This document shows positions 1 to 11,490 of a DNA stretch of 64,000 nucleotides, in pieces. This DNA is from Hyaloperonospora brassicae (Eukaryota; Oomycota; Peronosporomycetes; Peronosporales; Peronosporaceae). The translations under genes were made by a program, and so were the position numbers. Position 1 is the stretch's first letter. Each line of letters opens with the position of its first letter. The notes beneath the pieces were generated by a model. The model worked only from the letters and a program-made list of their open reading frames with translations, ran no database searches and was not told the origin of the DNA. The stretch lies in the NCBI GenBank assembly GCA_947650285.1, contig CANTFL010001387.1:62001-126000 (forward strand), written 5' to 3'.

Positions 1-315
1 CACGTGTGCTCGCACTGTCGTGAAGAGCGAGAGTTCAAGGTGCTGAAACGACAGGTGAAGAAGAAGAGCATGATTGCGAAACGACAAGTGTGGCTCTGTC
101 GACCGTGTCTCGAGTTTGTGCAACGACAGAAAGCATCCGATATTGCGAGGTACAGCGTCCTGGACTCGGTCACTCCAGCGTCGACTTCTGCGGCAATGGA
201 CAGCAGCACGGGACGAATGACGTGGGGACTACTGGACAGCGATTCGGTGCCTTCGTGGTCGCCGAGTCAATCGCTGTCCGTGTCAAGCGAGTCGTTCGAG
301 TCGTTCAGTTGGTAG
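1..315 (+). CDS. FYVE-type zinc-finger protein, C-terminal part (5' truncated by window)
   Basis: The frame is open from base 1 and ends at a TAG at 313-315, so this is the 3' end of a longer gene. It begins with a CxxC pair (CSHC), then a basic stretch (VLKRQVKKK), then a second pair in WLCRPCLEFV followed by QRQKASDIAR. That is the shape of the last half of a FYVE-type or related treble-clef zinc finger, which usually binds phosphatidylinositol 3-phosphate on endosomal membranes. The remaining 50 or so residues are Ser/Thr-rich with no visible domain. Large families of START-plus-FYVE proteins with such C-terminal fingers are typical of oomycetes; whether a START domain lies upstream cannot be seen here. 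The GTG at position 4 is not a start codon, just an internal Val. Confidence 0.7.
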   Translation, partial: HVCSHCREEREFKVLKRQVKKKSMIAKRQVWLCRPCLEFVQRQKASDIARYSVLDSVTPASTSAAMDSSTGRMTWGLLDSDSVPSWSPSQSLSVSSESFESFSW

Positions 316-2110
316 TCGAAGGATGGAGCACTTGATCAAACTAATCTTAACATAGCGTTGTATCCGTACTAGACCATCGATCTCTATACATCGTGTGGTC
401 GTCTGCGGCAGCAACGACAACATCACAAGCTCCGACGCAAGAAGGTCCGCTTGATAATCGTACCAATGTTGGTGCCAGATGCATAATAGTTGCATGTAAC
501 CTGTTCGAGAGATGCGTCGACACACCACCATGAATAAATGGCTTCACGGATAGTCTCCGGACAGACCATTCCTGCCTCTAGGTTTCCAGCGCTTTCGTTT
601 TCGTTTTCTTCTTGTGCTTGTTCAAGTACACCAGTACCTTTGGTAGTACTTCGCGTCACTCGTTTGCTGACCAGCCGTCTTGACTACAAACTTGCAACAA
701 ATCTTTCGTTGCAAAGCAGGTGCTCCTGCCAACAGGTTGCGGGATGTACTTAGTGCTTGGGCCTCACACCAATGCGGTGCGTATCCGAAAGTCGTCCAGC
801 ACGTCTTTCGGAATCCATACAACAACCCCAGTGCGATGAAAAACATGTCGAGTTGTTCCCGATGTTAGATCATGAGTGCTTGCCGACACCCACGCAACTC
901 GCACGCTGACATCGAGCCAAGAACAACTGGTTGCCCGAATTGAGAAACCTGAATATTGACAGCTCACAGATTAGTGAATCGATGTTCACGTACTGACGGA
1001 CATTTTGTCGTACCTCTCCACGGCGTTTGGTGCACAAGCGTGTCAGCCCCATACAATTCCACGTTATAGCTAGCAGTGCATCGAAGTCAAGCTGAGCCGC
1101 AACGATACTCATGGAGTTTGTACACCAATGTACACGCGTGCCACGTTATCCAAAGAAGAGGTCCGATAGTTCGTACTACATAATCTCTCGACGGTGGTCG
1201 TTATCTCTCGACCGGCGTCCAACCCCATCAAGATCATGTCGGCAGACTTGGCCAAAGCAATGCCTTCTCGCCAACGTTCTCGTCCACGCACAGCTCTTAT
1301 ATCACTCATGGCAGATCGACCAGCTGCATTGTTCAAGGCAAGAGTAGGGAGCATCCAAATCGATATCAATCCCGTGGCATCTAATCGACTTCAATAGAGA
1401 CGCCTGGATGCGAAGGCGTCGTCGATCGAGCTGACGGTGATGCGCGTCGACGTGATGAGCTCGACTGCACTTGTCGTCCGATGGCGTGTTGATTGGCTGA
1501 CTGTCCTCTTGTGTAGCATTTCGTACGTCAAATAGCGTGCCACACTTCAGCTCGCGTTGGCTTCAGTGCACACCTCACATACGCATTTCGACATCATGTG
1601 CTTTCTCACGCTTGGAACGCACAGAAGCGACATGTCCATCGACTGATTATGAGGATCGTCTTCATCAAGATCGAGATCTGCTGGACAAAAGTTCGTATCG
1701 TAAGTCTAGCAGTATTTGGATTCAGTTAAAGAGGTATATGCTCGCAAGTTGGCTCATATATGGCATAAACCACTTCAACTGACCGAAAGATGCGCAATCA
1801 CGCAGCACGGTTGGAGATAATAGATACCCGCATAGGCTATTCCCAGTGGTGCATGTTTCAAGGTCGATTTCGTAAAAGAGTTCCAAAAGGCCCTACGAAC
1901 GACTGAATATGGGCGAAAGAAATCGCTTGAATTTTGACGAAGTCTTACTGCCGGGAGTTGGTTGGGTCGGTGATTAGGAAGAAGACGGATTCGAAGTGTT
2001 AGGGATATTATATGTACGATCGGGGTATTAAAAACCGTTATGGCAAAGATCATCGGCCGTTCTTTGTCCATTGAAAGGAATGTAGTGATCCGTCGTGAGT
2101 GGAAGAAGCA
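316..2110. other. Intergenic, no gene recognised
   Basis: About 1.8 kb between the partial FYVE gene and the 3' end of the retrotransposon. Only short open frames (under 90 codons) with no recognisable motif are present on either strand. I see no tandem repeat, hairpin or RNA gene. It may hold the FYVE gene's 3' UTR and old repeat debris. Confidence 0.5.
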
Positions 2111-2154
2111 GATCTTTTTTTTGGTGTTCAGATGGTCTATTGACATGGGATTAA

Positions 2155-3390
2155 CTATGTACAACTGGTAAATGCGGAGCCAAACGGCCAGCCCCGGTTG
2201 ATCCGGAGGTTGGCTTTGGCCAGCCCCTGACCAGCATGAGAGCCCGTCAGGTGCGCGTTCGAGCGGCTCAATGCTGGATAACATCACTGCGCCCATGATG
2301 GCTGATGCCTCTTTCCGGTGCTCTCTGGTCGCGATTGCGCGAAGGTGGCAGACGCAAGCGGACTAAAAGCTCTGCGTTGTTCCTGGGAGGTCAATTATGG
2401 CTGCGTTGTAGACGGCGTCATTGCGGTCGGTCCACAGCCTTGCGAGACGCATCGTCGCAAGAAAGTGCCAAATTCTCTTCCAGAGATGGTCGGCCATTTC
2501 CGGATCCTCCTGAAAGCGGTCTTGCAGTATTGCTGTGCGGTGCTGTGGTACGTGGGACACTAGTCGGCTTGCAAACGCTTAAAAATTTGCTGAGTTCGCT
2601 GTCGTGATGTTCGCTGGACTGTTTATTATCCAACGGGTTTACCCCATAGAGCTTCAGCACAGGCGCATTCCGAGAATAAATGAACCGGAGTCTCCTTTTC
2701 CCAGACAGCCCGGTCGCTTCCGACATTCGTCGTCTCCGTTTTTCCCAGCGTGATGGAAATTAAGTTGTCGAGTCACGATCCTGTACCCGGTCCAGACTTG
2801 AAAATCAGGCAGGCCATTGCCATGATCCTAGGCTTGCTGAGGTGTGTGGCTGATCACCGCTCGTTGCCATTCATCCGTGCTTGCGCGTGCTTCTAGCCGA
2901 TCAAAAAACTCCTAAACGACAAGCTAGCTTTTTTGTAGATATCAAACGCTTGTCGTTAAAGACGCGCGATGACGCACTAGTTCGGCGTTGTGTCAGGGAC
3001 TACCAGACGGAAATCGGTGGAGCAGAGAGTGAGCCTCGAAGACCAAAATCGTTGTTTGTAAATCGGGACGTGGTGTCTGTTTGGCTGCCGTGAAGTCGTC
3101 TTCCAGCACCGGGAACGGTCCCGTACAGCTCCAGTGTATACCATCTGCCAGCTGATTCAACTTGACTCGCCGTGTCGGATTGAGCCCAGATTCCAGTGGA
3201 CTGCTCTCGATTACTCCTGCGCCCTGGAAATTCCAGGTGTATGACGATATACCCGGTGAAGCGTGACGCAGGCGCAGTGGTGAATGGGTGTCCGGACGTG
3301 AAGTGATCGGTATCGCCGACGTGAAGAGCAGAAGGGCTGTATGTAACGGGGTGAGCCCGCTACATAAAAGTTGATATTTTCGTATCAATT
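2155..3390 (-). pseudogene. LINE polyprotein C-terminal tail (remnant)
   Basis: Minus-strand frames carry pieces typical of the region after the reverse transcriptase in oomycete LINEs. They include YTWNFQGAGVI and ARRVKLNQLADG-like text near 3240-3150, then HLWKRIWHFLATMRLARLWT and DRNDAVYNAA near 2480-2400, and finally GLSCWSGAGQSQPPDQPG and LAVWLRIYQLYIVNP near 2240-2155. The reading frame changes several times and stops intervene, so it is not functional. A related C-terminal fragment in opposite orientation lies at 34.9-35.5 kb. Confidence 0.6.
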
Positions 3391-3648
3391 CTGAACATTA
3401 GCTACTTAGATACTGTTTAATTGACATTACTCGTAAGGAGTAAGGTTGAAGGAATATTACCCCCGAGAATAATTTTATTTGATGGGTTGCTCCACCTGAT
3501 GGTTGATGCTCACGGTACATCAACCAAATTAACGACCAATCGCTGCTGGACGCGCGCAATGGGTGGTGAGCAAGAAACCCACATAGGAGCTTGTAGTTTA
3601 ATATAGATAGCTAAAGACATAATATGGTTTATTAAGAAAACCCAACTA

Positions 3649-5952
3649 CAGTCTTCCCTCTGCTAAGTTATAGACTTGGTGGAAGGCAAATCTTATAACA
3701 TAGCAGAGGTTATTCCATAGCAGAGGAATGCTGCGGAAAAATTATTAATTTAATTAATTAAAGAATCAAAAACGCAACAAACCTCCAGGCTTCCAAAACC
3801 TGTATGTCACGTGTCACGTGCCCTTTGACGATTTTGTGATTTTGGTTGCCCCACCAGTCTCTGGTGATTTTGCTATCTCTGGTTAAGAAGTTCCACCAAC
3901 TGTACCTTGCTCACTCACAACAGATGTCGCAGATACGTCTTACCAACGAGCAGAAGCTGCGCATCTGCAAGCACCAGGATGCTAACCCGCGCATCACCCA
4001 GAATGCCCTGGCGGCTTGGACAAAGGACGCCTTTGACCTCCAGAAGGCACTTTCCCAGGCAGCGATCAGCAAATTCATCAAAAAAAGGAAGGATCTTGAG
4101 GCAATGGACACCACTAACCTCAGCGCTAAGCGTCCTCGGACTGTCCAGCACCCAGCTGTGAAGGAGGCCGTCGCCTTCTGGGTCTTGCAGTGCCAGCACC
4201 GTGGGGTCGCTCTCACTGGAGATCTCATACGGGCCAAGGCTCAGACTTTTGCGGGATCAATGGGCGTCTCGGAGGTAAAAATCCGCTTTTCGAATGGGTG
4301 GCTCCACAAATTCCGGCAGCGCCACAAACTGCGAGCTGTCCGCATTCATGGCGAGAGTGGCTCAGCAGATATGGGCGCTCTAGAGGAGGGTCTTCCACAC
4401 CTCAAGGCCGTGGTTGCTGGGTATACTCCACGTGACGTGTACAACATGGACGAAACTGGTAGGTCTGAGAATACAATACAGTACTGTACTCATTGTACAG
4501 TACAGAAGCATCTCAAAGGCTCACTTTCTGTTCAGGGTTGTTCTACAGTATGACTCCCGACAGAACGATTGCCCAGCAAGAGGTCAAAGGGTTTAAAAAA
4601 ACAAGGTGCATTATTGCTCTCATCTTGGTTTCCTGCGTTTCTCTGACACTAACAACTATTCTAGACGCGCATCACAGTTGTCTCACGGCAAACGCTGATG
4701 GATCCGACAAACTCTTGCCGTTCTTCATTGGACACGCCAAAAAGCCGCGGTGTTTTGAGCGCAAGACAGCTGAGCGACTGGGCTTTCTCTACCGCAACAA
4801 CAAGAAAGCCTGGATGACTGGCATACTCTTCCAGGAATGGCTGGGAGACGTCGACAAAAGTATGAAGGTAATTTGGGGCATGCCTTGAACATCATCGTTG
4901 TGGTACAGTAAATGAGGTCTGACTAACGCGTTGACCACAGCAAAAGGATAGAAAAATCCTGCTTCTCATGGACAAGCTCCTTCACACATTGTTGCTGACC
5001 TGGAACTCACCAACATCACGGTCAGGCTCTTCCTCCTAATACGACTTCAAAGGTCCAACCCATGGATGCTGGGATCATTGCCGCATTCAAGAGGCACTAC
5101 CGCCGACTGCATCTGCAGAATGCCTTGGACCGTGACGAGCGCGGAGAAACCAACCTTTACAAGGTTGATCAGCTCACGGCCATGCGTTGGTCGCTGGCTG
5201 CGTGGAGCGAGATTTCCAGTGCCACAATCGCCAACTGCTTCCGTCATACGGGACTCATGGACGGTCCTGCTCTGCCGACTGGTGGGGGTGAAAACGAAGC
5301 CGGCACTGTTAGCCAGCAGGCCCAGCAGGAGGCAACAGCTGCTGCAGTAGAGGAGCAGCGCGTGAAACAGGATCTTGTTTCGGCGCTGGAAAGGCTCCCG
5401 CTCCGCAATCCCATGTCGATCGCTTCTCTTTTAAATCCGGCTGAGGAGGAGGAGACGGCGCATGCGGAGCTGATCGATGCCGAAATCATCAAGCTTGTTG
5501 AGGATCCGTATGGGGAGGAGGAAGGTGCTGCTGAGGCGGAGGAGGAGGTGGAAAAGCATCCGAAGGCTGAAAAGCTTGCCAGCCTTAGTCTATCCATCGC
5601 CCTTCTCGACCTTTCTCAGGAGTCCCATCGTATAGTCACCGCACCCTTCGCCAAGTCCAAGCGGATCTCCGTAGTGCGAGCACCACTCAGGCCACACTTG
5701 ATTCCTGGCTGAAGTAGTTTCCTCTCCTCTTTCCACTCCTTTCTTGCAGTGAATAACAAAAAAAGGTTCTGCGTACAATATTTCTGCTCACGGCGGACAA
5801 AAATATTCCCTCTGATAAGTTGTATTTGGCCCTCAGGCTATTCCGTATAACTCATTCCGTAGTCACCATAGAACGAGGTCGGTGGAGACCGAATCCTATA
5901 ACTTACCGGAGGTTATTCCGTAGCCGGGGATAACTTAGCAGAGGGAGGACTG
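3649..5952 (+). mobile_element. Pogo/Tigger-type DNA transposon
   Basis: A 2304-bp element inserted in the LINE. Its ends are inverted repeats: the left end starts CAGTCTTCCCTCTGCTAAGT at 3649 and the right end, reverse-complemented from 5952, starts CAGTCCTCCCTCTGCTAAGT, with one mismatch in that stretch. Related copies of the TAGCAGAGG motif recur inside both ends as subterminal repeats. TA lies just outside the left end (3647-3648), but TT lies at the right (5953-5954), so the expected TA target duplication is imperfect or mutated. It contains a single plus-strand transposase gene of the CENP-B/pogo type. The element interrupts the LINE and is therefore the younger insertion. Confidence 0.85.
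3924..5712 (+). pseudogene. Pogo/Tigger DDE_1 transposase, frame-broken
   Basis: Start taken at the ATG of MSQIRLTNEQKLRI at 3924; an in-frame ATG at 3846 is less like the family. The first exon has the CENP-B-type helix-turn-helix region (LTNEQKLRICKHQ... SQAAISKFIKKRKDL), then the second DNA-binding lobe (FSNGWLHKFRQRHKLR), and ends in the first catalytic motif YNMDETG (Asp at 4449-4451). Likely introns are 4459-4535 and 4868-4940. The second Asp (LLMD, 4971-4973) and third (QPMDAGII, 5065-5067) are present, about 31 codons apart as in pogo. Single-base losses appear between the second Asp and the third (near 4975 and near 5030), and the frame around 4606-4680 cannot be joined cleanly either. 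The acidic C-terminal tail ends at TGA 5710-5712. The catalytic residues survive but the reading frame does not. Confidence 0.75.
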
Positions 5953-6369
5953 TTTATTGAATACATTTCTCTTTGTTCCCTTTTACAGAGCTTTCAAGTT
6001 CTGCCTACTTCGCTGCGCTTCCTCACGCCAAGTGTACGTGACGTCGGGTGCACATAACCTTGTGTTGAATTGACACAAGGCGTGCTTCGTTACAATGATC
6101 CTCTCGCATCTTGTCCATGTTGGCGGACACCCACTGTCGACGCGTTAAAAACTGCTGCCGGTTTCTCTATCGTAATTTTGCGAGTAATCGTTTTCTGTGC
6201 TGCATTTCCCTTTTTGCATAACCTTGATACAGTCTGTGCTACAGGTTACATGCACATCCCACGACTGAAAGGTGAGAGCCTTGCCCACTCCCGCAGTCTT
6301 CAGGTTCCGGATCAAGTCCGATTCAATGCGACTGGGCTGGTTGGTCCGGACATGATACGAAGCACGTAG

Positions 6370-7084
6370 TCGGCTAGTGTTTGTACGATTCAACTGCCTC
6401 CCGCGTAGACAGAGAACCACTTGATCGTGGTCTGAATACTGCGGCTGAGGAAACGTAGAGACCCATAGGACCTCTGATGACCTGTCTTGTGGAACGTAGA
6501 ATCTGTCAATACGGCTCGCAGTCCCTTCTGTCCAGTATGTGTAGTGATGATTTGTATCGAACTCGTCATCATCAGCATGATCACGGAGATGATTAGCGTC
6601 ACTTAGACTTGTCGCCACCAACAGATCCCGTAGTGCGGGACTTTCGGGACGATGGCTCCCCTGGGACCCAATCGATCTACCTGCGGGCTCTGCACGCTAT
6701 TAAAATCTCCCACAAGCACAGTGTCTCCTGTCGTCATGTTCCAGTCGTGAAGTCCGGTGAAAAACTCCTCTCGCTCAGCGCGAATCGTTGGTCCATTGAC
6801 ATTAAGAATAAACATATCGTCAATCTTTTCTCCGATCGCTCGTGATGTCCACCGGTCTTCATTCCACGCGGATGCTAGCGACGCCGCCGTGGGTGTGAGT
6901 AATATAGCCATCCCACGCGCCCTAGTTGAACCGAGACTTCAGTAGGACATTGGCGCTTGTTTTGGGTCTTGGTGTTTGCCCCACAGGTTTTTCCACTCAT
7001 GTTGAAGAGTGCTCGCATCCTACGCAGTTGACACATGTGTTTCTTGAATACACCAGGCTGTCGGTGTATTGTTTGTTGGCACAT
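6370..7084 (-). pseudogene. APE-type endonuclease domain of the LINE (frame-shifted)
   Basis: Three landmark motifs of the exonuclease-endonuclease-phosphatase fold are visible on the minus strand in order. They are IQETH (7035-7046), VGDFNS (6699-6710) and SDHDQ (6421-6435), the last preceded by SRIDRFYV. The endonuclease would nick target DNA to prime reverse transcription. A stop and a frame change occur just after IQETHV and again after GDFN, so the domain is dead. Minus-strand sequence continues to about 6150 before the pogo element's right end at 5952. Confidence 0.75.
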
Positions 7085-7289
7085 GCCTCCAGGCCCGCAC
7101 CCACAGTTGGCGTTTATTCTTCGAAAACGCGAAACATTTTGGGTTAGGATATGTATGTCGGTCTCTCGAAGCTTCGCTTAGATCTGTTCACCGAGAAAAA
7201 AGCTGTTTAGCATAAGGTTGCGCCCGTAGGCGTCAGCACTTTATACATCAGCTCTGTAGTAGCGAGCCGAGGGTAATACACGTGGAGTG

Positions 7290-8411
7290 CCCTCAGTACT
7301 GATGGAGGGGGTTTCCTCCGGGCGCGCCAGCTCTGCATAAAACAAATACCGTCGAGAGCCGCCCAATCAACCAAGTAGGTCGAGGAATAGTAATCCCCTT
7401 TGTATTTGGCGTTAATGGCAATTTGCTTTGAGTATGATCTGATTTATCCGCCACTATAGCCCCCGAGGAAAAGCCTTCCACCAGTGCTGCTATCTCTTGA
7501 TTATAAGTAGTGCACACAGCAAATGGTGACCAAGAGGAGAACGCCGTCTTGGATCAGAGTTCTAGCAGGTCATCCCAGCGTAAGATCGTACCTCTAGTCT
7601 AGTCCATTCATCCGTATTGTCCATTAGGGGCGACAGCGTCGTGTTATCCGGTCGGCGCTTCGCATTGTCGAGCCACCGCATCACCCATGACTTTGATTGC
7701 CGATCCATCGGTGTTTTGCTGTAACGTTGTAACGCATCCACCACCCAGTCGCGCCTGATCTCCGTCGTCTATTTAACTAAGACCGAGCTGTCGAGAATGT
7801 GTAAGAGCTCCCACGGAAATACGAACCTCTTGACCAGCCAGAGCAGATATCCTGGAGCGAGTCGAGCGACCCGCTCCCACTCCAATGTAGACTTGTTGGC
7901 TTTCGGAAAAGGTAATGTATGGGGGTTGGGCCACGACGGCTCCAGCAGATACCACACAGCGGCCCAGTCATCGCGATCACCACAATCGTAGCTCTCGTCT
8001 TGCGTAAGCATTAGCGTAGGCACCTGTTTTCCGCGTCCCCGCTTAAACCAAATTGTGTTGGGCCGGGCCGACGCTTTAGACGTCTGTGGATCCGCTTGTT
8101 TGAGGGAGGACTCGTGTCCTTTATTCCGGTCCAGAATCGGGGCACTTCGTAGACGACTCGGCGGCGTTGGTTGGTTGTCCTACAGGAACTAGTTGACGCC
8201 CCAATGTGACTAGAGCGCGGATCTGTTCCTGCCGTGTTGATTCCGCTACAAGTGGCGAAATTTTGCTCAAACCTTGTAGAGGGGGTGCTGCATCCGAATC
8301 CCGCTCTGGTGGCGGCGACCCCACGTCGCCGCTCTCCGCAAGAACCGCGATAGGAATGATGCCGTTTCCAAGTCGCTCCGGCGTGCAAGATGAATGTAAA
8401 ATTTCTTCCAT
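7290..8411 (-). pseudogene. LINE linker between OTU-like protease and endonuclease (remnant)
   Basis: Minus-strand frames starting near 8411 read a Pro/Glu/Ser-rich stretch, then DWAAVWYLLEPSWPNPHT and RLAPGYLLWLVKRFVFPWEL (8000-7790), then VDALQRYSKTPMDRQSKSW and DNTDEWTRLEVRSYAGMT (7740-7565). These segments are recognisable from oomycete retroelement proteins but have no assigned function that I know. Frames are interrupted by stops and single-base shifts. Confidence 0.45.
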
Positions 8412-8429
8412 TTAAAAATCGAGGAGCCT

Positions 8430-9114
8430 ACTAGTGTACTCGGAGTGCAGAATAGCTGAGCAATGGTGCGGTTAATAATGCAGCACGAGTGGTGAAATCG
8501 ATGGTGAGTCTGTCTTTCCGGCGACCACTTTGTCCAAGAATTCATCTACTGACAGCGAATATTCCGCTCATTTCTCGACCACTCTGTGGTGACGTGAGAC
8601 TGTAGTCGGAACGTAATTGACACATTGTCACCCCTGGATCTTGCCATCGATACGCTGAGCTACATAGATGGTCCTATTTAAAAAAGCCGATGCCATGACA
8701 ACAGTATCCCTGCCGCCCCATGTGTCTTCGGGTACGCTTTCCGTTCTGATTGACGTGCTCGTAGCATAATCGTCAAGGTACCACCGAACTTGCAAAGACG
8801 AATCAGCTCGTGTCATTCCCGACCACCACCGACAGACATTGGTCCGAAGATTAACTCGTTGGTCGTAGGCCAGCTGACCCCCCAGCCAGATCTATCAGAC
8901 CCGAATACTTGATCCCGCGTTTGAGGCAGGCCGTGAGGCATGCGAGAGACCTACTCGGGTCATCTAAATTGCCGTCCACTGCCGCCTGAGAAATAGCCAT
9001 TGCAAGGCAGTTCCCTGTTTCAGAGGTAACCGCTGACCTGAGCCCGAGTTGTTGCTCCATATCGATCAGTGAATCCGGGGCGTTAACCAACCGGGCTCCT
9101 AACGATAGAGTCAC
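8430..9114 (-). pseudogene. OTU-like cysteine protease region of the LINE (remnant)
   Basis: Two frames together give an OTU-like signature. The first reads VNAPDSLIDMEQQLGLRSAV then TSETGNCLAMAISQAA, with a candidate catalytic Cys at 9007-9009 (the GNCLAMA context resembles the GNC/GDC motif of OTU proteases). About 0.3 kb further on come EDTWGGRDTVVMASAFLNRT and IYVAQR (8750-8650), the usual WGG..E/D..A..L.....I.V strand-helix-strand of OTU folds. Then LVLHY and HHCSAILH follow, with a candidate His at 8463-8465. Family knowledge: OTU proteases are Cys/His(Asn) enzymes that usually cleave ubiquitin. Here the role would be polyprotein or host ubiquitin processing by the retroelement; that is inference. 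The frame is broken and contains stops. Confidence 0.5.
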
Positions 9115-9299
9115 TGTTTCTGCTTGGTAAGACTCTGGACCTGCTGGATATAATAATTCATCTCAGTACGCTTTCGAGTCTGTAGAACCGGTACTGGTGA
9201 AGCCGGAGCGGGTCCCCGCTCCCGGCCGGCTTGTTTTCGGAGGGACCCGGCTGAGGTGGTCGGGACGTGGGGAATACCTTTCGCGACGACGCCTGCTCG

Positions 9300-11490
9300 T
9301 GGCTCTGGGCAGTTTACTCTAGTGACGGAGGGACTGTGTCCGCTTCGTTAAGCTTGATATTTGTTTTATTGGCAGCATGCTTCTTTTCGGCATCGTGAAG
9401 TGACGATCCTCCCGTTCTGTAGGTCTTGTCAAAAACACACGAGTAGTCATTTGTTTTAAGGCCCGTTCTTGGATAGGTGGGTAAGACAAGGATGTTCCTC
9501 CAACGGTTTAGGTTGTGGATGTACATTCAAAAACATTATCTTTCTACCGTGCGATGCGCTGTTGACGGTGCTTACGGCGGGAGGCGGGGCTGGCACAGTA
9601 TCTAAGGACGAACCTTCCCTCCTCGGACACGGAGGCGTGAAAGCTGCTTGAGCTGCCTTTTCAGCCGCCTTTTGAAGAGTTAATTGTCTCGCCGCCATTT
9701 CTCGGACTTCACCTAAACTGGAGAACGATTTGGCTAGGTCCCTTGGCTCCCGTACGTATGATTCCTTCACGACTAAACCTCCTGGACCTCGTAATAAGTC
9801 ATCGGTGAAGCCACACCGGGCGATCGTGTGCCCCCAATTTCCACATTGTGGACATTGCAGCCGATGCCCTACATTTTAGTGCTTGGAAATGATGATAGTG
9901 CCAAATTATAGGAGTCGTTCTACTCCATCTAGAAAAGTGGGTCAACCTGCCAGATTAAATGTCACTCTTCAATTGTGGACGTCCGGGAGTCCGGGGTATG
10001 TGTATCCAGGTATTCCATCTCAAAATCGATTGATATGATAGCCTTAAATAATCTGCTATCCTGCCCACGTCGCTGAAGCGCCTTAAATTATGAAGATGCA
10101 ATGTGTATTCCACGCGCCTGACTTGTTGTTTTCCATTCAGCCCTTACTGCCGTTTCCCGATCGAACCGTGTTCTCGGTAGGTGGGCATTGTGAAGCCGGT
10201 AAACTCCTCCATTGAACAGCACCCGTATATCCTTGTGGTGTTCAGCCGTCGTTCGTGTAAAAAATAATTGAGTATGGTCTTGGTCACGTGATCATACACT
10301 ATCGTCTTGGTCTGACTTTGCGTCAGATGAAGGTCAGGAAGATTTATCCGCTTTAGCTCCGCGCTTTTGATAATTGCCCCCGTTATAGCCTTCGTAGTCC
10401 GCCGACTTACGTAATGAAGCGAGCTCGATCCAACTGTTAAGTTAATTCTCCCTCTACTTGTGCTTGAATCGTGCTGTATAAGCGCATCCTTTCCTCACTC
10501 TTCAGAACTTTCTGGATAAAGTCAGGCATGCGCCGGCATGCCACGGTACTTCGACGATCTCCGCGATTATTGCCCAGTCGTCATCCGTTCCTGTGCTTAT
10601 TTGATGCTGCACTGCCCGATCCGCCGGTGCTGCACAAAGTGATTTAAGACGAGTGATGGTATCCCGCGGGAAAGCATAGGGGTCAAACATGAATTCGTCT
10701 TAACGTGCTTTTGTTTGGAGACTTGCGGATTGTCGGTGCGGGGAGAAGTCGCCCCAGTACTAACCTCACGAGCGTATTGATTCAACACCGGTGCTTGAGA
10801 CCACTTGTGTTGACTCGAGAGACGCCGGATTATTCCTCTAAAAGCCCAATTTGTAAACAATTCGTGCGCAATCACAGTCGCCAATTTGTGCCAGTCAAAT
10901 ATTTCCCTCTACTTCGGACGAACACTTGTTCAAAGATCCCGAGTAATGATGCAGCCTTTGCTGTGTTTTACGCCGGAAAGCACTTCCTTGCAGTCGGCAA
11001 AGCCTCCGTCGGGATCATCACTGCCTCATAGGTCTCGGCATATAATTCTCTGATCGTGGTGCGCCAAGCTTCCACTTGTCCCACGTTCGGATACTCGGCC
11101 ATGGCCTCCACCAGGGCCGCAAACATCTCGGCTAACGATACAGTCCTATGGCTTGGTTATCGCCCAAGTGCGGTCGAGAGGAATTATGCCGTCTCATAGG
11201 TATCTCTACCTATCGTAGGCCAATCCGCCCCTTCGGTCCTGAGATGAGTCTCCGCCTTCGCTTTGACGAGACCATCGGGGTCCTTGTAGTGCCTAAATTG
11301 GCTCTGAATGGTTTATACTCCCTAAACACTTCGTGAAACGCCGCTGACTCGCCTGATGGTCCACTGGAACCGGTTTGATGCTCCCGCCATCCACCCCCAA
11401 GGCCGTTTTCGGGGACGCCGCTGAGCGTGGCGGTATCGCCTCCATCTCCTTTCCTCGCTCGGGGGGGGCAGGAGGGGGGCGACATAGCAC
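9300..11490 (-). pseudogene. Gag-like ORF1 of the LINE with CCHC zinc knuckle (remnant)
   Basis: The minus strand reads a Pro-rich start near 11490 (SPPSCPPRARKGDGGDTA), then LSEMFAALVEAMAEYPNVGQ and VEAWRTTIRELYAETYEAV (about 11120-11030), then DDDWAIIAEIVEVPWHAG (about 10590-10530). A perfect retroviral-type zinc knuckle CPQCGNWGHTIARC (CX2CX4HX4C) lies at 9813-9854. Downstream is an Ala/Pro-rich tail (9770-9460). This is the layout of a retroelement nucleocapsid-like ORF1 that binds element RNA. Many stops make it a pseudogene. Confidence 0.6.

Larger units (their letters stand above)
2115..11490 (-). mobile_element. Decayed non-LTR retrotransposon with gag/CCHC, OTU-like protease and APE endonuclease, interrupted by a pogo element
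   Basis: Read on the minus strand, pieces of one retrotransposon follow each other in the expected order, broken by many stops and frame changes. The order is: gag-like N-terminal segments (11490-10500), CCHC knuckle (9813-9854), OTU-like protease region (9114-8430), a linker with segments such as KTPMDRQSKSWVMRWLDNAK (about 7600-7744) and DWAAVWYLLEPSW (about 7960), an APE endonuclease (about 7080-6370), and a C-terminal tail (3390-2150). A run of T at 2115-2122 is a short A-run on the element's strand and may mark its 3' end. The reverse transcriptase core expected between endonuclease and tail is not found. A pogo/Tigger element (3649-5952) sits in the middle. The order and residues match oomycete LINE-like elements as I know them; the clade is not determined. 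Confidence 0.7.

Noticed and set aside
2305..2607. Plus-strand frames of 80-100 codons
   Set aside because: They lie opposite the LINE tail, whose minus-strand peptides are recognisable; they are shadows.
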